Below, one piece after another: positions 7,061 to 15,825 of a stretch of DNA of 46,678 nt. The stretch is taken from positions 1 through 46,678 of the forward strand of contig JAJTED010000041.1 of assembly GCA_021300535.1 (NCBI GenBank), read 5' to 3'. The notes under the pieces are model-generated. The model was not told the origin of the DNA. It saw nothing but the letters and a program-made list of their open reading frames with translations, and ran no database searches. Numbering within the stretch: the first letter of the stretch is position 1; each line of letters begins with the position of its first letter. The position numbers were made by a program, and so were the translations under genes. The DNA is from Planctomycetaceae bacterium (lineage in GTDB: Bacteria; Planctomycetota; Planctomycetia; Pirellulales; UBA1268).

Positions 7061-8128
7061 ATGAACATCGCCGTGATCTTGCCACGTTGGGTCGGCGACT
7101 CCTGCATGGCCACCCCCCTGCTCCGCGGCCTGCGCGGCCACTTCGGTCCGCGGACGCGGATCACCGGCGTGACGCGGCCGATCGTCGCGGAGCTCCTCGC
7201 GGGCACCGACTGGCTCGACGGCACGATCGCCTACGACCGGCACAAGCGGGATCCCGCGTTGGGTTTCAAGGCCGCGGCCCGGGCGCTGCGCGGCCTGCGG
7301 CCCGACGTGACGCTCGTGCTGCCGGGCTCGCTCTCGGCGGCCGCGCTGGCTTTTTGCGGCGGCGGACGCACCCGCGTGGGCTTCGCCGGCACCTTGCGCC
7401 GATTGCTGCTCACCGACGTGCTCCCCGTGCCGCGGGCGGGCCGTGAACGGCAGCTGATGCCGCCGCCCGTCGCCTACCTCGCCATCGGCGGTGCGATCGG
7501 CCTGCCGCCGCAGCCGCTCCAGCTCGAGCTGGCCACGACGCGGGAGGATGAACGCCGCGCCGAGACCGTGCTCTCGAGCCTCTTCCCCGGCCGCGACCCC
7601 GGCGGCGGCGATCCGCTGGTGGTGCTCAACGACAACAGCTCCAACGGCACCGCCCGGGCCTGGGGCGTGGCCAACCACGCGGCGCTGGCGCGGTGGCTCG
7701 TGGAGCGGGTGCCCGGCGCGTGCGTGCTCGTCCACTGCGGGCCGGGCGACCGTGATCAGGCGCGGGCGATCGTGGCGCAGGCGGCGGATCCGAGCGTGGC
7801 CGGCCTCGGCGACGTGCCCGAGTTGCCGCTCGGGCTTTCCAAGGCCGTCTACCGCCGCGCCGCCCTCGCGGTCACATCCGACAGCGGCCCGCGGCACATC
7901 GGCGCGGCGTTCGGCGTGCCGACGGTGGCGCTCCTCGGCCCCACGGACCCCGTGCTGGGTCGGTCCGACGAGCCGCGGTGCGTCGAGGTGCGGAAGTCCC
8001 TCGTCTGCGCGCCGTGCAACGAGTCGGTCTGCCCGTTGGGGCACAACGATTGCATGCGGCTGATCACGGTCGAGGAGGTAGGCCGCGCGGCGCTCGCGGC
8101 CCTCGCCCGACACGGTCGCCTCCTGTAG
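7061..8128 (+). CDS. Glycosyltransferase family 9, heptosyltransferase-like
   Basis: The 355-residue protein starts MNIAVILPRWVGDSCMATPL, the WaaF/RfaF N-terminal signature (iGDvvmatpl). It has PDVTLVLPGSLSAAALAF in the acceptor half and a C-terminal nucleotide-sugar half with VLVHCGPGDRDQARAI, LAVTSDSGPRHIGAAFGVPT and VALLGPTDPVL. Family members add heptose to lipid A-core in the cytoplasm before export. Length is normal for heptosyltransferase II. A Cys-rich stretch near the end (SLVCAPCNESVCPLGHNDC) is common in WaaF homologues. The gene stands alone between two unrelated genes, so the true acceptor (LPS-like core or another glycan) cannot be stated. Confidence 0.85.
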   Translation: MNIAVILPRWVGDSCMATPLLRGLRGHFGPRTRITGVTRPIVAELLAGTDWLDGTIAYDRHKRDPALGFKAAARALRGLRPDVTLVLPGSLSAAALAFCGGGRTRVGFAGTLRRLLLTDVLPVPRAGRERQLMPPPVAYLAIGGAIGLPPQPLQLELATTREDERRAETVLSSLFPGRDPGGGDPLVVLNDNSSNGTARAWGVANHAALARWLVERVPGACVLVHCGPGDRDQARAIVAQAADPSVAGLGDVPELPLGLSKAVYRRAALAVTSDSGPRHIGAAFGVPTVALLGPTDPVLGRSDEPRCVEVRKSLVCAPCNESVCPLGHNDCMRLITVEEVGRAALAALARHGRLL

Positions 8129-8282
8129 CGGCGGTCTCTGGCCGGCGCCGTTCGGGACGCTTCGTTCACCGCACGTTTGTCGGAGACCGGGGCTCCAGCG
8201 TCCGCGGTAGGATGACCGACCTGTCGGCCGGCAGGCGGTCGCGGTAGGATCATGCCGGTCATCCTCAGAGGATTCTTTCATC

Positions 8283-9308
8283 ATGCAGTTTCTTGGCATG
8301 CTCGCCGCGATCGCGCTTACGGCCTTGTGCTGGGGCGCCTACGGGCCGGTCCTGCACTTCGGCCGCGAGGCGATGCACTCCAGCCTGCGGCCGTTCATGT
8401 GCGTCGGGGCCGCCTACTTCCTCATCGCCGTGCTGATCCCGTCCCTCCTGTTGGCCCGGGGTGGCGAACGCGGTGGCTGGACGACGAAGGGTGTGATCTG
8501 GAGCCTGCTCGCGGGGGCGGCGGGGGCGCTCGGCGCGTTGGGCGTGATCCTCGCCCTCGGTTTCGGCGGCAAGCCGATCTACGTGATGCCGCTCGTCTTC
8601 GGCGGGGCTCCAGTGGTCAACACGCTGCTCTCGGCGTTCATGAACCGAGCCTTCGACCAGATCAAGGCGCCGTTTCTCGCGGGGCTGCTGCTGGTGGTGA
8701 CCGGGGCGGTGACGGTGCTCGTCTTCAAGCCCCAGGCGGCGCCGGCGGCCGCGACCGCACAGGCCGACGCCGCGGCTGCGGATACCGCCGCCGCGCCGGC
8801 CAAACCGGCGGACAAGAAGGCCGAGAGGTTCGTGGAGATTCTCCTGGCCACGGCCCTGGCGCTCTTTTCGTGGGGCGCCTACGGTCCGGTTTTGCATCGC
8901 GGGCAGGCGGCGATGGGAGGCAGTCGGCTGCGGCCGCTGATGTGCATCGGCATGGCCTACTTCCTGATCGCGGTGCTCGTGCCCCTGGCCCTGCTCGGCC
9001 CGATGGGCGACACCGGCACGTGGGCATTTGGCGGCACGGCATGGAGCCTGGCGGCGGGCGCCCTCGGCGCCCTCGGCGCGCTGGGCACGATCCTGGCGTT
9101 CACGCTCGGCGGCAAGCCGTTCACCGTGATGCCGGTGGTCTTCGGCTGCGCGCCGGTGATCAACACGCTGACCACGCTGGCGCTGGCCCACACGCCGACC
9201 AGCGCCGTGAGCCCGTTTTTCCTCGCGGGGCTGCTCGTCGTGGCCGTCGGCGCCGCGACGGTGCTCGCGTTCGGGCCCCGCGGCCACGCGCCGGCGAAGC
9301 CCGCCTGA
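8283..9308 (+). CDS. Membrane protein of two duplicated five-helix halves (DMT/EamA-like)
   Basis: The 341-residue protein contains two homologous halves joined by an Ala-rich cytosolic linker (QAAPAAATAQADAAAADTAA, about residues 155-180). Each half has about five membrane segments and repeats the same motifs: CWGAYGPVLHFGREAM versus SWGAYGPVLHRGQAAM, AYFLIAVLIPSLLL versus AYFLIAVLVPLALL, FGGKPIYVMPLVFGGAPVVN versus LGGKPFTVMPVVFGCAPVIN. Ten helices in two five-helix repeats is the drug/metabolite transporter layout, but here the two halves are far more alike than usual. It sits in the inner membrane; substrate unknown. The start at MQFLGML is supported by the upstream AGAGGA; an upstream in-frame start would add no feature. 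Confidence 0.7.
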   Translation: MQFLGMLAAIALTALCWGAYGPVLHFGREAMHSSLRPFMCVGAAYFLIAVLIPSLLLARGGERGGWTTKGVIWSLLAGAAGALGALGVILALGFGGKPIYVMPLVFGGAPVVNTLLSAFMNRAFDQIKAPFLAGLLLVVTGAVTVLVFKPQAAPAAATAQADAAAADTAAAPAKPADKKAERFVEILLATALALFSWGAYGPVLHRGQAAMGGSRLRPLMCIGMAYFLIAVLVPLALLGPMGDTGTWAFGGTAWSLAAGALGALGALGTILAFTLGGKPFTVMPVVFGCAPVINTLTTLALAHTPTSAVSPFFLAGLLVVAVGAATVLAFGPRGHAPAKPA

Positions 9309-9342
9309 ACGTGCCGGTGGCCCGCTCCGCGGCCACGGGGCG

Positions 9343-10662
9343 TCACTCTGCGAGCGATACGCGGATCACCTCGGCGTCGTTGCGGACGACGATCGACTTG
9401 TTGGCGTAGGCCGGCGGGCACCAGACGACGGGCCGGCCGAAGGCCACGTTCGTGGGCTCGATGAGGTGCGTCCGCGAGACCTCCTCGTAACCGGCGGGCG
9501 TGAGCCGGGCGATGACGAGGTCGCCTGTTTCCGTGAACAGGAAGTACCGGTCGCCATGCCGCGTGATGAAGGCCGTGCCCGAACCCTGCGGCCGGCCGCC
9601 CAGCGGACCGCCGCCGCGCCACGCGAAGTCGCCCTCCGGCACCCGCATGGCCCGCAGTTCGCCGCTCTCGTGGAAGCCGTAGACCAGGCCGTCGGCCACG
9701 AACGGCTGCACGTTCACCGCCGAGATGCCCTGCTTGGGCCTGTTCCGCCACACGACCTCCACGCCGGGCACGTCGCCGCGGAGTTTGAGGAGCAGGTTTT
9801 TTCCCTGGTAGCCGCCGATGTAGAGATGCTCGCCGACGCGGACCGGCGTCATGATGATCGAGCCGTTGTCGGCGTCGTAGGGCGTCTCCCAGAGTGTCTT
9901 GCCCGTATCGGGCTCGACAGCGTAGACGCCGTCGGGCTTCGCGAGCACCAGCTGCCGCACGCCCGCCGCCTCGATGATCGACGGCGGCACGTAGCCCTGC
10001 TCCGGCGCCTTGCCCGTCCGCCACAGCTCGCGGCCGGTGGCGAGGTCGAAGGCGGCGGCGTGGGCCACGGCGGTGCCGACCACGCACACGAGCCGGTCGC
10101 CGTCCACGAGCGGGTGGCTGGCCCAGCCCCAGAGGGCCGCCTTCGTGGCGTAGTCTTTCTTCAGGTCGCGGGCCCAGACGACCCCGCCCGTGGCCGTGTC
10201 CAGGCAGAACAGGTCGCCCTCGGCGCCGAGCGTGTAGACGCGGTCACCGTGGACCGTCGGCGTGCATCGCGGGCCGGCGGGATAGGCGATCGTGTAGGTG
10301 ACCGGATACTCGTGCTTCCAGAGCACGCGGCCGGTCGCCTCGTCGAGGCACAGCACCCGCTCCTTGCCGGTGGAGGTCTTGCGCTCGAAGTTCGCGACCT
10401 TCACGTTGGCGTCGGTGACGTAGTCGGTGACGAACACGCGGCCGCCGGCGACCGCCGCCCCCGCGTAGCCGCCCGCCACCGGCGTCCGCCACACCACCGC
10501 CGGGCCGGCCACGGGAAACGCCGCGACCACGCCCTCCTCCCGCCACACGTTGTCGCGCCGTGGTCCCATCCACTGCGGCCAGTCGTCGGCCCGGGCGGCG
10601 GCGGGCAGGGCACTGGAGATGGTGATGAGCAGCGCAGTCGGCAGGGAGCGGATCGGTCGCAT
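9343..10662 (-). CDS. Exported PQQ-like beta-propeller protein
   Basis: The start at MRPIRSLPTALLITISSALP gives a signal peptide (cleavage after AAARA) and has GGAG 8-11 nt upstream; longer frames only run into the 125-bp repeat. The 439-residue mature protein is built of propeller blades with the PQQ-like pattern: DDWPQWMGPRRDNVWREEG, VLCLDEATGRVLWKHEYP, LFCLDTATGGVVWARDL, AFDLATGRELWRTGKAP and VYAVEPDTGKTLWETPYDAD. The quinone-binding residues of true alcohol dehydrogenases are not evident, so it is best called a propeller scaffold. Many planctomycete genomes hold dozens of these with unknown targets. It is transcribed alone. Confidence 0.85.
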   Translation of the reverse strand: MRPIRSLPTALLITISSALPAAARADDWPQWMGPRRDNVWREEGVVAAFPVAGPAVVWRTPVAGGYAGAAVAGGRVFVTDYVTDANVKVANFERKTSTGKERVLCLDEATGRVLWKHEYPVTYTIAYPAGPRCTPTVHGDRVYTLGAEGDLFCLDTATGGVVWARDLKKDYATKAALWGWASHPLVDGDRLVCVVGTAVAHAAAFDLATGRELWRTGKAPEQGYVPPSIIEAAGVRQLVLAKPDGVYAVEPDTGKTLWETPYDADNGSIIMTPVRVGEHLYIGGYQGKNLLLKLRGDVPGVEVVWRNRPKQGISAVNVQPFVADGLVYGFHESGELRAMRVPEGDFAWRGGGPLGGRPQGSGTAFITRHGDRYFLFTETGDLVIARLTPAGYEEVSRTHLIEPTNVAFGRPVVWCPPAYANKSIVVRNDAEVIRVSLAE

Positions 10663-10703
10663 CGGGGAGGCTCCTCGGACGTTGGCGGACGTGCTGCGGT
10701 CGA

Positions 10704-10828
10704 GCAGACTGTGGAACAAGTCTGCCCGAGCAGGATGTGGTGAATGCCGACCGGGGACACCCTCGGCGGCACCACCGGTCGGACAAGTGGACGAAGGCCA
10801 CGGAGGGCTTTGTCCACGTACAGCTAGC
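10704..10828 (+). repeat. 125-bp dispersed repeat, copy 2
   Basis: Same family and orientation as 4871-4995 and inverse of 45285-45405. It lies between the PQQ-propeller start and the queE end. The central hairpin is conserved (GACCGGGG ... CCACCGGTC). On the minus strand the frame reads TKPSVAFVHLSDRWCRRGCP, parallel to the peptide in the other copies. Confidence 0.8.
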
Positions 10829-10884
10829 GTATCCGCTCGCGGCGTTTCCGACACCGACGCATGCATGCGGGATCCGGCGGTGGC

Positions 10885-11592
10885 TCACGTGCCGCGGGTG
10901 TCACCGAACCAGGCGATGTGGTGCCGGGGCGCGAGATGGAAGCCGCGGCGCCGCGCCTCGGGCTCGAGCCAGGCGGCCGTGGCCGCCAGCCGCCTGGGGT
11001 CGCGGCCTTCGGGCATGAGAAACACGGCGTCAGGGTCGACCGTCGCGCCCTTGCCGGCGAGGTCGTCGAGCCAGCTGCACGCCTCGGCGAGGTCGGCCGG
11101 CGACCCGATCACGAACTTCAGTTGGTGCGGTGCCTGCATGAGCGCGATGAGCACGTCGTCACGCCGCCGCGCCGCTTCGTGACGGGCCGACCAGTTGCCG
11201 GCCGTGGCCGCCGGCGGTGTGGACGAGGCCAGCTTGGGGCTGATCGAGAGGAAGTCGGCGATCGCTGCCGGCGCGGCGGCCGGCAGCAGGCTGCCCGCCG
11301 TCTCGATCGTGACGTGCATGCCCGCGGCCCGCAGCTGCCGGCAGAGCTCGGGCACGTCGGGCAGTAGCAGCGGCTCGCCGCCGGTCACGACGGCGTGCCG
11401 CGGGGCGAGGGCGGTGACGGCGGCCCGCACGTCGGCCACCGTCCGCTCGGTGCCCGTGGGCTCCCACGACGTGAACGGGGTGTCGCACCATGAGCACCGC
11501 AGGTTGCAGCCGCTGGTGCGCACGAACGTGCTCGGTGTGCCGGCGTAGCGGCCTTCGCCCTGCAGCGACGCATAGATCTCGGCGATGCGCAT
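10885..11592 (-). CDS. queE: 7-carboxy-7-deazaguanine synthase
   Basis: The 235-residue protein is a radical SAM enzyme: [20 protein letters not shown], then [19 protein letters not shown] with the cluster motif CxxxCxxC, and [11 protein letters not shown]. It converts 6-carboxytetrahydropterin to 7-carboxy-7-deazaguanine (CDG) in queuosine and 7-deazaguanine synthesis. Length and the Q-G-E-G and GGEP motifs are typical of QueE. It follows queC on the same strand with a 16-bp gap, so they form an operon, and queF is divergent from queC. QueD is not in the window. Confidence 0.95.
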   Translation of the reverse strand: MRIAEIYASLQGEGRYAGTPSTFVRTSGCNLRCSWCDTPFTSWEPTGTERTVADVRAAVTALAPRHAVVTGGEPLLLPDVPELCRQLRAAGMHVTIETAGSLLPAAAPAAIADFLSISPKLASSTPPAATAGNWSARHEAARRRDDVLIALMQAPHQLKFVIGSPADLAEACSWLDDLAGKGATVDPDAVFLMPEGRDPRRLAATAAWLEPEARRRGFHLAPRHHIAWFGDTRGT

Positions 11593-11608
11593 GGCTCGTG
11601 TCCTCGCC

Positions 11609-12334
11609 TCACGCCCAGCGGGCGGGATCGATCCGGGGATCGGCGGCGCCGGCGGCCGCGAAGCCCGCGGCTCGCAGCAGGCACGAGTCGCAGCCGCCGC
11701 ACGGGGCGCCGGTGCCGGCCGGGTCGTAGCAACTGGTCGTCAGCCCGTAGTCGAGGCCGAGCCCCAGCCCCATGCGGATGATCTCGGCCTTGGTGAGCGT
11801 TTGCAGCGGCGCGAGGATCCGCGTCGGACGTCCCTCCACGCCCGCCTTTGTGGCCAGCGCCGCGACCGCCTCGAACGCGGCCACGAACTCGGGCCGGCAG
11901 TCGGGATAGCCGCTGTAGTCGATGGCGTTGACGCCGAGCACGATCGCTTCGGCGGCCCGCGTCTCCGCCATGGCCAGGGCGAGCGCCAGGAAGACGGTGT
12001 TGCGGGCGGGCACGTAGGTCGCCGGGATGCCCGCGGCGATGGCGGCTTCGTCGCGGCCCTTGGGCACCGGGATCGCGGCGTCGACCAGCGCGCTGCCGCC
12101 GAAGGCGGCGAGGTCGATCGGGAGCACGACGTGGTCGGTGATGCCGAGGGCGTGGGCCACCGCCCGGGCGGCATCGAGCTCCACGCGGTGCCGCTGGCCG
12201 TAGTCGATGGACAGCGCGGCGAGCCGGAAGCCCGCCTGGGCCGCCCAGGCCGCGGTGGTGGCGGAATCGAGGCCCCCGGAGAGGAGGACGACCGCGGAGC
12301 GGGCGGCGGAGGGTTTCGCGGCGGCGTCGTTCAT
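11609..12334 (-). CDS. queC: 7-cyano-7-deazaguanine synthase
   Basis: The 241-residue protein shows the PP-loop ATP pyrophosphatase motif [17 protein letters not shown], then [31 protein letters not shown] and the zinc ligands [17 protein letters not shown]. It makes preQ0 from CDG, ammonia and ATP. The ATG at 12334 was chosen because GGAGGAG precedes it; a longer frame adds residues without homology. It is upstream of queE in one operon and separated by only 18 bp from the divergent queF start. Confidence 0.95.
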   Translation of the reverse strand: MNDAAAKPSAARSAVVLLSGGLDSATTAAWAAQAGFRLAALSIDYGQRHRVELDAARAVAHALGITDHVVLPIDLAAFGGSALVDAAIPVPKGRDEAAIAAGIPATYVPARNTVFLALALAMAETRAAEAIVLGVNAIDYSGYPDCRPEFVAAFEAVAALATKAGVEGRPTRILAPLQTLTKAEIIRMGLGLGLDYGLTTSCYDPAGTGAPCGGCDSCLLRAAGFAAAGAADPRIDPARWA

Positions 12335-12352
12335 GGCACACTCTCCTCCATC

Positions 12353-12736
12353 ATGATCACACACACGCCGCCATCCCGCGACCAGTTGGAAACGTTTGCG
12401 AATCAGTTTCCGGGCCGCGACTACACGATCGAGCACATCTGCCCGGAGTTCACGAGCATGTGCCCGAAGACCGGCCAGCCCGACTTCGGCACGCTCACCT
12501 TCCGCTACGTCCCCGACAGGCTGTGCGTGGAGCTCAAGAGCCTGAAATTGTACCTGCAGGCTTTCCGCAACGAAGGCATCTTCTACGAGAACGTCACCAA
12601 CCGCATCCTCGACGACCTCGTGGCGGTCCTCCAGCCGCGGCGGCTGACGCTGCTCGCCGAGTTCACGCCCCGTGGCGGCATCCGCTCACGGATCGTCGTC
12701 TCCCACCCCGCCGCCGACCATGTGGCTGGCTTTTAG
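12353..12736 (+). CDS. queF: NADPH-dependent 7-cyano-7-deazaguanine reductase
   Basis: This 127-residue protein is the short, single-domain QueF type of the tunneling fold. Visible motifs are the catalytic cysteine in [16 protein letters not shown] and the substrate-binding block [20 protein letters not shown]. It reduces preQ0 to preQ1. The start lies 18 bp from the queC start on the other strand, and no Shine-Dalgarno sequence fits before it; the purine-rich run there belongs to queC on the opposite strand. Together with queC and queE it covers CDG to preQ1. Confidence 0.95.
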   Translation: MITHTPPSRDQLETFANQFPGRDYTIEHICPEFTSMCPKTGQPDFGTLTFRYVPDRLCVELKSLKLYLQAFRNEGIFYENVTNRILDDLVAVLQPRRLTLLAEFTPRGGIRSRIVVSHPAADHVAGF

Positions 12737-12836
12737 AGACTTCGCACTCAACTGCGACGCGTTGGGATTGGTCGGGGTTGCCCATGCCCCATCGCCGGAC
12801 GTTCGCTCCGGCCCTGCACGCCACCAGCGATGCGGC

Positions 12837-12842
12837 TACAAT
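12837..12842 (+). promoter_or_regulatory. Candidate -10 box of the isomerase-like gene
   Basis: GCTACAAT holds the hexamer TACAAT 36 nt before the ATG at 12879. No good -35 box was recognised. Confidence 0.35.
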
Positions 12843-12878
12843 TTCGTTTCCCACACACGACGCCAGGAACCTCCTCCC

Positions 12879-13892
12879 ATGCCGCAGCCGCACGTCCTGC
12901 TCTCCGCCCTCGCCGACGAGGCCGCCTTTCACCTCACCGCCGTGGAGCAGTTCTCGGCGCTAGCGGCGCTCGGGCTGGAGTATTACAGCCTGCGGAACAT
13001 CGACGTGGGCAAGGGCGTGAAGAACGTCATGAAGCTCACGATCGGGGAGATCCAGAAGATCCGCCATCTGGAGGACGAGTACGGCCTCAACGTCGCCTCG
13101 ATCGCCGCACCGATCGGCAAGGTGAAGCTGCTTGACAAGGCCGACGGCACGAAAAACGCCTACGTGCCGTTCAAGCAGTACCTCGCCAAGGATGTCGCCA
13201 AAGCCTGCGAGCTGGCCCACGCCTTCGAAACGAAGCTGATTCGCGGTTTCTCCTTCTATCCGCCGAAGGACGACCGTCCCGAGGACCACCTCGAGCAGGC
13301 CGTGGACCAGCTTGGCCGGATCGCCGAGGCCTGCCACCGCTCCGATCTGACCTTCGGCCTGGAGGTGGAGCCCAACCTCGTGGGTCGCTCCGGAAAGCTG
13401 GTCGCCGAGATCCATCGCCGGGTCAACCATCCGGCGCTCATGCTCGTGTTCGACGCCGCCAACCTCCTCTCCCAGGGCTATTCGACGGCGGAGGTGTGGC
13501 GGGAGTGGGAGGCCATGAAGCCGGGGCTCGGCTGGGTGCACATCAAGGATTACCAACGGGCCAAAAACGTCCGGCGGGGTGGTCATGTCGAGGAGGACAA
13601 ACTCGCCAACTTCGTGCCGGTCGACCGGGGCTCGGCCGGCCATGAGCGGATCCTGGCCGACCTGCGGGGCATGCTGCCGGCGCTGACGAAGAAGCTCGCG
13701 CGGCGCGGGATTCCGGGCGTGTTTCTCGATCTCGAGCCGCACGTCCGCGGTGGCGGCCAGTTCGGCGGCACGAGCGGGCCGGACGGCATGGGCATCGCGC
13801 TCCGCGGGCTGTGCGGCGTGCTCGACAAGGCGAAACTGGACTACCACCTCCGCGACTTCGACGACCTCCTCGCCGCCCGCGGCACGCTGTAG
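12879..13892 (+). CDS. Sugar phosphate isomerase/epimerase-like TIM barrel (AP endonuclease 2 fold)
   Basis: The 337-residue product begins MPQPHVLLSALADEAAF and follows the xylose isomerase-like TIM barrel scheme: LEYYSLRNIDVG, ACELAHAFETKLIRGFSFYP, DLTFGLEVEPNLVGRSGK, MLVFDAANLLSQGY, LGWVHIKDYQRAKNV and GVFLDLEPHVRGGG. The acidic and His residues at the strand ends (E in LEVEP, D in VFDAAN, H in VHIKD, E in DLEPH) fit the metal site of this superfamily. Substrate and pathway are unknown; many planctomycetes have large families of such proteins. The stop at 13890-13892 lies at the exact edge of a broken vapC on the other strand. Confidence 0.8.
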   Translation: MPQPHVLLSALADEAAFHLTAVEQFSALAALGLEYYSLRNIDVGKGVKNVMKLTIGEIQKIRHLEDEYGLNVASIAAPIGKVKLLDKADGTKNAYVPFKQYLAKDVAKACELAHAFETKLIRGFSFYPPKDDRPEDHLEQAVDQLGRIAEACHRSDLTFGLEVEPNLVGRSGKLVAEIHRRVNHPALMLVFDAANLLSQGYSTAEVWREWEAMKPGLGWVHIKDYQRAKNVRRGGHVEEDKLANFVPVDRGSAGHERILADLRGMLPALTKKLARRGIPGVFLDLEPHVRGGGQFGGTSGPDGMGIALRGLCGVLDKAKLDYHLRDFDDLLAARGTL

Positions 13893-13931
13893 CCGCAACG
13901 ACCATACGCTCGTATCGACCAAAAGCATCAT
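13884..13931 (-). pseudogene. N-terminal scrap of a VapC toxin
   Basis: The minus strand reads MMLLVDTSVWSLRL, the first PIN strand with its catalytic Asp, from an ATG overlapping the antitoxin stop (ATGA). The rest is missing; the sequence turns into the end of the isomerase-like gene at the latter's stop codon. Confidence 0.75.
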
Positions 13932-14132
13932 GAACGACGCGTGCGTTCAGCTTTGTAGTCGAAGGCGGAATCCCACTCGAGTTTGCCGAGCAACTCCGCC
14001 ACCCGCCGCTGCTCCCGCCGGGCAATGAACTCGCTCAGGGCCTTCGTCACGGCCGCCTTCTTCGTGCGTTCACCACTGACTTGAAAGGCCCGCTTCAAGA
14101 GATCTCGATCAAGAAGGGAAGAGGACGGGCAT
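13928..14132 (-). pseudogene. VapB-type antitoxin with frameshifted start
   Basis: From 14116 down the frame reads LLDRDLLKRAFQVSGERTKK, then AAVTKALSEFIARREQRRVA and ELLGKLEWDSAFDYKAE, a VapB/ribbon-helix-helix antitoxin of normal length. No start codon exists in this frame before an upstream stop. An ATG at 14130-14132 is one base out of phase (MPVLFPS then stop); a single-base deletion near 14117-14119 would join it. It overlaps the vapC fragment by 4 nt as intact vapBC pairs do. So the whole locus looks dead. The rest of 13893-14178 is otherwise empty. Confidence 0.75.
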
Positions 14133-14178
14133 AATTCTTGCGGGATCGTTCTTCACGGCCTCTGGCCTGTTTCGATGG

Positions 14179-15531
14179 TCACACGCGGGGGATTTCGAAC
14201 CCCTTGCGCGGCGTGCGGGCCGCGAACGACGCCGCCTGTTCGTCGCCGACGATCCGCTCCGTGGCCGGATCCCACGCGATCGTGCGGCCGAGTCGCGCGG
14301 CGATCGCGGCCAGGTGGCAGGTGTTCATCGCGACGACGTGGCTGAACACGTCCGACACCGGCAGGCCTCCCTCGCGGATACAACGGAAGAAGTTCTGCTT
14401 GTGCTCCTCCGGCGGCTTCCCCTTGAAGAGCGCGCGGGCGTCGTCATCGGTGAACCGGCCCTCGTCCCAGGCCTCGTCGATCGGCGTGCCGGCGATCCGT
14501 TTGCGGCTGACGAAGATGCTGCCCTTGGTTCCGGTGAACGTGATGCCGTTTTCACCGCGGCTGGTGATCACCATCTCGACGCCGCTGGCGAAGCGACACT
14601 TCACGCCGAATTCATAGGCGGTGTTGTACCAGTCGTCGAGCGTCGGATAGCCGTTCTTGAACGGAACCGGGTGACGGGCGTCGACGCCGTCGATCGACAC
14701 GGGACCCTTGCCGCGGGCGTCCTCACGCAGTGCCCACTGGGCGATGTCGACGTGGTGCGCTCCCCAGTCGGTGAACTTGCCGCCGGAGTATTCGTACCAC
14801 CAGCGATATTGGTGGAAGCGATGGAGGCGGTAGGAGACGGACGGCGCCTGGCCCTGCCACATGTCCCAGTCGAGGCTCTTCGGCACATCCTCCACCGGGA
14901 AGGAGCCGCCGAGTTGGCCGCCGTCGAGGGCGACCGTGACCTGGCGAATGTCGCCGAGCAGGCCCTTGTGGACCATGTTGACGGCACGGAGGAACAGGTT
15001 TCGATCGCTCCGCTGCTGCGTGCCGATGAAGAACTGTTGCCGGGGATACTTCTCGGCGGCAGCGCGGGCGAGCTGATTCTCCTCGAGCGTCAGCGACAGG
15101 GGCTTCTCGCAAAAGACGTGCTTGCCGGCCTGCAGCGCCTCGATCGCAATCTTCACGTGCCACGGATCATGGGTGGCGATGCTCACCACGTCGATGTCGG
15201 GTCGCTCCAGCATCTTTCGGTAGTCGCGGTAGGCGTCGGCTTTGCCGGCGCCGACGCGAACGTCGTGCCGGGCCCGATCGAGGTTTTTTGCGTCCACGTC
15301 GCAGACGGCGACGATGTCGCCGAACTCGGCAAGCCCGCGAGCGTCGTGCATGCCCATCCAACCCATGCCGACGCAGCCGATGGCGGGGCGGTCGTTGGGC
15401 GACTCGTTGGCGAACCCACGGCTCTTTTCGGCGACGAAGGGCACGAAGCCGCCGGCGGTCGCCGCCGCAGCCGTGCCCCCCAGGGTGGTTCCCATGAATC
15501 GCCGTCGCGACGACCGCCTTGAATCCGTCAT
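14179..15531 (-). CDS. Tat-exported Gfo/Idh/MocA family oxidoreductase
   Basis: The 450-residue protein opens with a twin-arginine signal (MTDSRRSSRRRFMGTTLGGT). The Rossmann domain follows: RPAIGCVGMGWMGMHDARGL, DIVAVCDVDAKN, DIDVVSIATHDPWH and GKHVFCEKPLSLTLEEN, the EKP motif of the family. The C-terminal substrate domain includes YEYSGGKFTDWGAHHVDIAQ. AGGAGG lies 6-11 nt upstream of the ATG. Such exported oxidoreductases are abundant in planctomycetes and are often linked to sugar or glycan breakdown; the substrate here is unknown. It is divergent from the HemW-like gene; the 294-bp spacer holds nothing recognisable except the latter's -10 candidate. Confidence 0.9.
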   Translation of the reverse strand: MTDSRRSSRRRFMGTTLGGTAAAATAGGFVPFVAEKSRGFANESPNDRPAIGCVGMGWMGMHDARGLAEFGDIVAVCDVDAKNLDRARHDVRVGAGKADAYRDYRKMLERPDIDVVSIATHDPWHVKIAIEALQAGKHVFCEKPLSLTLEENQLARAAAEKYPRQQFFIGTQQRSDRNLFLRAVNMVHKGLLGDIRQVTVALDGGQLGGSFPVEDVPKSLDWDMWQGQAPSVSYRLHRFHQYRWWYEYSGGKFTDWGAHHVDIAQWALREDARGKGPVSIDGVDARHPVPFKNGYPTLDDWYNTAYEFGVKCRFASGVEMVITSRGENGITFTGTKGSIFVSRKRIAGTPIDEAWDEGRFTDDDARALFKGKPPEEHKQNFFRCIREGGLPVSDVFSHVVAMNTCHLAAIAARLGRTIAWDPATERIVGDEQAASFAARTPRKGFEIPRV

Positions 15532-15810
15532 GTCCACCTCCTCTGGTTCGGATAGGGAATGGCAAATGCTCGGCAGTGTAGCCTGCTGTCCGCCCGGCAG
15601 CGACCAGCGGCCGAACGCATTCGGGTTCCCTACGCCCTGCCTGCCCGCGCCTGGGCTGCACGCCGCAGGGCCAACGACGAGCCGCTCGTCAAGAATGAGT
15701 TTCGCCGTGGACAGCCGCGAGTTTCGCTTCGATGGCGAGATTCGTGGCCATGCGAAACTCCGTGTCTGGCATCTTGCACGCGATACCTTCCGGAGCCCAT
15801 CGTCGGGCGA

Positions 15811-15816
15811 TACGCT
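15811..15816 (+). promoter_or_regulatory. Candidate -10 box, leaderless start
   Basis: The hexamer TACGCT lies 9 nt before the ATG at 15826, with no Shine-Dalgarno sequence between. Confidence 0.3.
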
Positions 15817-15825
15817 GACGGGACC

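Noticed and set aside
5675-8299. 874-residue minus-strand frame
   Set aside because: Shadow of the STN-like and glycosyltransferase genes; no motif or start signal.
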